Shown here in pieces: positions 34,217 to 36,678 of a stretch of DNA of 36,678 bases (position 1 is its first letter; every line of letters starts with the position of its first letter). The position numbers were made by a program, and so were the translations under genes. The DNA is from an uncultured Bacteroidales bacterium (GTDB lineage Bacteria > Bacteroidota > Bacteroidia > Bacteroidales > P3). The notes under the pieces are model-generated. The model ran no database searches and had not been told where the DNA came from. It saw only the letters and a program-made list of their open reading frames with translations. The stretch spans positions 1 to 36,678 of the forward strand of contig CALUHJ010000010.1 in the NCBI GenBank assembly GCA_944320415.1, in the 5' to 3' direction.

Positions 34217-35143
34217 TTACTTAAGCCTTGCCCTTTTGAGCATGTATGGCAACAATATCTGATCAAAATCTCTGTTGATGTCCGCCTGTACAAAATCTAT
34301 TTTCAGTCTGTTGCATTCCGAATGCAGAAAATCCGACTGTCTCATAACTTGTTTCCTGTAATCTTCCTTAACCTGTTCAACAGACAACTTTATCTGCTGA
34401 TTGGTTTCCATATCCACAAAACGATACGGTCTGCCATCAAACTCCAGATTCATTTCACGTTTGTTGTCGTATACATGAAAAAGAATAACCTCATGTTTGT
34501 TGTGTTTCAAATGTTGCAAAGCATCCGTCAAATCCCTTGCCGATGAAAGGGTCGAAAACAAGTCCGTGAAAATAATTACCAAAGACCTTTTGTGAAGCTG
34601 TTCGGCAAACTGATGAAGAATGTCATCTATTTTCGTCTGTTTCGTTTCCAACTGTTTTTCAAACAGTTTTTCTTCGAGCATGGCAAACAAGCGTTGCTTG
34701 TGAGCGAAACTGGTCTTTATTTCAGAAACATATTCAACCTTATCAGATATGAAAGACAAGCCGAAAGCATCCCTCTGTCTGTAAAGCATGTGAATAATCA
34801 CACCGCAAGCATAAAGAGCAAATGACAACTTGGTATGTCCGTTATCCCGCAAGGCGTCATCAAAAGGAAAAAGCATCGAAGAAGAGTCATCAACCATAAG
34901 CATACAACGAAGATTGGTCTCTTCTTCGAACTTCTTCACAAACAACTTGTCCGTCCTTGCATAGAGTCTCCAGTCTATATGTCTGGTGGATTCCCCTGTG
35001 TTATAAAGCCTGTGCTCGGCAAATTCAACCGAAAAACCGTGAAAAGGACTCTTGTGCAATCCCGTTATGAATCCTTCCACCACCTGATTCGTTCTGAACT
35101 CTATCGAACTGTAACGGGAAAATCTATCTTGTTCTTCGGACAT
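34217..35143 (-). CDS. DUF58 protein with von Willebrand A-like domain
   Basis: 308 residues. The family motif is HRLYNTGESTRHIDWRLYAR (about 43-62). It is followed by a von Willebrand A-type metal site DDSSSM (DxSxS, about 85-90), then LVIIFTDLFS. DUF58 proteins in Bacteroidota are usually encoded with MoxR ATPases and the Bat (aerotolerance) proteins and are thought to aid assembly or metal insertion. None of those partners is in this window; the neighbour is thioredoxin, 15 bases upstream, so the two are likely cotranscribed. Confidence 0.9.
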   Translation of the reverse strand: MSEEQDRFSRYSSIEFRTNQVVEGFITGLHKSPFHGFSVEFAEHRLYNTGESTRHIDWRLYARTDKLFVKKFEEETNLRCMLMVDDSSSMLFPFDDALRDNGHTKLSFALYACGVIIHMLYRQRDAFGLSFISDKVEYVSEIKTSFAHKQRLFAMLEEKLFEKQLETKQTKIDDILHQFAEQLHKRSLVIIFTDLFSTLSSARDLTDALQHLKHNKHEVILFHVYDNKREMNLEFDGRPYRFVDMETNQQIKLSVEQVKEDYRKQVMRQSDFLHSECNRLKIDFVQADINRDFDQILLPYMLKRARLK

Positions 35144-35158
35144 TATGTCTCGGAAAGA

Positions 35159-35476
35159 CTAAAGATATTTCTCTATTTTTTCCACAAAAGTGGCTTTGGT
35201 CTGGGCGCCGACCAACTTGTCAACTACCTCTCCGTTCTTGATGAATACCACCGTAGGTATGTTTCTTATTCCGAACCTGGTCGTAACATCGTTGTTGCCG
35301 TCAACATCGCACTTTCCTATGATTGCCTTTCCTTCATATTCCGTAGCCAACTCGTCTATTATAGGAGAAACCTTACGGCAAGGACCGCACCATTCAGCCC
35401 AAAAATCCACGACAACCAATTTGTCCGCACCTGCCACCAACTGATCGAAGGTGGCGTCTGTAATCTGTAATGCCAT
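35159..35476 (-). CDS. trxA: Thioredoxin
   Basis: A 105-residue cytoplasmic disulfide reductase of standard length. The active site WCGPC has Cys30 and Cys33. The buried Asp is in VVVDFWAEW, and the cis-proline is in RNIPTVVF. No signal peptide is present. It heads a unit with the DUF58 gene 15 bases downstream and has one of the best promoters in the window. Confidence 0.97.
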   Translation of the reverse strand: MALQITDATFDQLVAGADKLVVVDFWAEWCGPCRKVSPIIDELATEYEGKAIIGKCDVDGNNDVTTRFGIRNIPTVVFIKNGEVVDKLVGAQTKATFVEKIEKYL

Positions 35477-35508
35477 ATCTTTAATGTTTTATCATGTTTA
35501 TACAAATG

Positions 35509-35538
35509 CAAAACTATTCATTTTTTTTGAATTGGCAA
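35509..35538 (-). promoter_or_regulatory. Promoter of thioredoxin
   Basis: On the minus strand TTG (35536-35538), exactly 19 bases, then TAGTTTTG (35509-35516): a full match to the Bacteroides -33/-7 consensus. The start codon is about 33 bases downstream. Confidence 0.75.
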
Positions 35539-35564
35539 ACATCAGAAATTGAAACATAAAACCT

Positions 35565-35957
35565 ATGATAACGTTCAACAGTTTCATGAAAGAGATTGTA
35601 TTGGTTTTTTTGGGTGGAGGACTGGGCAGTCTGACAAGATATTCAATTGGTCTTGTAGTTGAGCGATTTCACATAAGATTCCTTTCACTGCCCGTACAGA
35701 CATTGCTTTCCAATCTTTTAGGCTGTTTTATAATAGGTTTGTTAATCGGTTATCTAAGCCGTTATCCTAACAATCTTATGCGGATGTTTGCGGTTGTGGG
35801 TTTTTGCGGAGGTTTCACCACATTTTCCACATTCTCATTGGAAACCGTCAACCTGATGAGGGAGAACGCATGGTCTGCAGCCTTGCTGTATATTTTCGCA
35901 AGTATGTTTCTATGCCTTACGGGTACAATACTCGGCATTTATTTTATGAAGCACTGA
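35565..35957 (+). CDS. crcB: Fluoride channel CrcB/Fluc
   Basis: A 130-residue, four-helix membrane protein that exports fluoride as a dual-topology dimer. Family motifs are GGGLGSLTRY (helix 1), the SNLLGCFIIG pore asparagine (helix 2) and GFCGGFTTFSTFSLE (helix 3 break with the Phe box). The start may instead be codon 8 (MKEIVLVFLGGG, 35586). One copy is enough for a homodimer. It is divergent from thioredoxin. No fluoride riboswitch was recognised in the 88-base gap. Confidence 0.95.
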   Translation: MITFNSFMKEIVLVFLGGGLGSLTRYSIGLVVERFHIRFLSLPVQTLLSNLLGCFIIGLLIGYLSRYPNNLMRMFAVVGFCGGFTTFSTFSLETVNLMRENAWSAALLYIFASMFLCLTGTILGIYFMKH

Positions 35958-35979
35958 ATATCAATTTACAAATAGAAAG

Positions 35980-36501
35980 ATGAAAGACATTTTAAATTCC
36001 AAAGAATTAAACGCCTCTAAAAAACAAAGAACGATAGAGGAACTCATAGTTTGTGGCAAAGAGAATACGGATAGTATCATTTCCGTTGCCGAAGAATTAA
36101 ACGACAAGCATCTTGCAATCGTTTTGTCCGCTCTTGAGAGCATCAGCCGCAGTCATCCCGATATGGTTGGTCAAAAAGGTTTGGATTTTGCGACAAAACA
36201 CATAGATTCGACCAACAATTCCGTGAAAAGGGAAGCTTCGCGCATTGTCGGCAATTTGTGTGGCTTTTATTCTTCGATACCTGATTCGGCTATACGGAAA
36301 CTTCTCGACAACACCGACGATGAAAGCACTGTGGTAAGGTGGTCAAGTGCCTATGCCTTGTCAAGGATAATATTGACGAAAAAATATATATCCTCCGATT
36401 TGGTAAACAGGGTTGAGAACATATGTGAAAAGGAAGAGGACAACGGTGTAAAGAACCAGTATCTCAAATCATTGAAAAAGATTGCAAAGAAAAAGGTTTA
36501 G
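35980..36501 (+). CDS. HEAT-repeat-like protein of unknown function
   Basis: A 173-residue, almost wholly helical protein without signal peptide or membrane segment. Repeating helix pairs such as NDKHLAIVLSALESISRSHP, NNSVKREASRIVGNLC and TVVRWSSAYALSRIIL resemble HEAT/armadillo repeats, which bind other proteins. No specific family was recognised. It starts 22 bases after crcB and is probably cotranscribed with it. Confidence 0.82.
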   Translation: MKDILNSKELNASKKQRTIEELIVCGKENTDSIISVAEELNDKHLAIVLSALESISRSHPDMVGQKGLDFATKHIDSTNNSVKREASRIVGNLCGFYSSIPDSAIRKLLDNTDDESTVVRWSSAYALSRIILTKKYISSDLVNRVENICEKEEDNGVKNQYLKSLKKIAKKKV

Positions 36502-36678
36502 ACTAGCAAAACGTTTCATATCCAGCATCTTTCAGGCATTTGTCATGTCGTACCATGGAAACCGGATATTCTTTTAAAGATTGCTCAAAAACCTTTTCTG
36601 AAAAGAAAAAAATGAATTCAGAAAAGAGAAAAACGGATTCAGAAGACATTCGGAGAGAACGCCCTAAAAAACCAAAGA
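36502..36678. other. Window end, no gene recognised
   Basis: The sequence after the HEAT-like gene is purine-rich, with a repeated attcagaa word and runs of A. I see no coding frame or strong hairpin before the window ends. Confidence 0.6.

Noticed and set aside
35477..35564. Fluoride riboswitch in front of crcB
   Set aside because: No recognisable aptamer sequence; the gap is short and is taken up mostly by the thioredoxin promoter.
1..36678. tRNA genes, CRISPR arrays and transposases
   Set aside because: None was recognised on reading either strand. The repeats found are too few and too irregularly spaced for CRISPR, and no transposase-like protein is encoded.

Overview
The window looks like a chromosome segment from a low-GC member of the order Bacteroidales (Bacteroidota). 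The evidence is a type IX secretion (T9SS) C-terminal sorting domain, a DUF4249 lipoprotein, an RHS/SpvB lipoprotein of the Bacteroidota kind, a protein derived from glutamine synthetase III, an acpP-fabF-rnc cluster, and many promoters of the Bacteroides type (-7 box TAnnTTTG, in several cases with TTG 19-20 bases upstream). No tRNA, rRNA, CRISPR array, transposase or integrase was recognised.

Layout. (1) 1-11.9 kb, minus strand: a contact-toxin-like locus. A T9SS-sorted secreted protein is followed by a 3244-residue RHS lipoprotein with SpvB-like, VCBS-like and RHS repeat regions and a C-terminal zincin-like toxin domain. A small secreted protein behind it is the candidate immunity protein. 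(2) 12.2-15.8 kb, minus strand: ychF, trigger factor and an isolated DUF4249 lipoprotein. (3) 15.9-17.6 kb, plus strand: pyrK-pyrD. (4) 17.6-20.8 kb, minus strand: operon acpP-fabF-rnc-lipA. (5) 21.0-22.1 kb, plus strand: an internally deleted, in-frame glutamine synthetase III, then purN. (6) 22.1-27.7 kb, minus strand: an accessory island of unrecognised secreted and membrane proteins. It contains a 41-codon fragment of the RHS tip that ends in a stop, two tandem paralogues with an almost identical 3' part, and several copies of intergenic repeats also found at the RHS locus. (7) 27.7-32.2 kb, minus strand: a tightly overlapping operon with a glycosyltransferase, two GDP-heptose enzymes (hddA, hddC), a hotdog thioesterase and an RlmL-type methyltransferase. 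(8) 32.3-35.5 kb, minus strand: an OmpA-like/TPR lipoprotein, a DUF58 protein and thioredoxin. (9) 35.6-36.5 kb, plus strand: crcB and a HEAT-like protein.

How it fits together. Regions 1 and 6 appear to be one recombining system. The same promoter-like block (TTG, 19 bases, TAACTTTC) lies in front of the T9SS/RHS operon, the RHS tip fragment and the paralogue pair. A roughly 70-100 base intergenic repeat occurs at least four times around these modules. The RHS tip in the island matches the full-length gene at 122 of 125 bases and stops just upstream of where the toxin region begins. This resembles an orphan toxin/immunity reservoir for a polymorphic RHS toxin. The other strong oddity is the mini glutamine synthetase III, which joins the family's N-terminal part to its last 40 or so residues and lacks the whole catalytic region.
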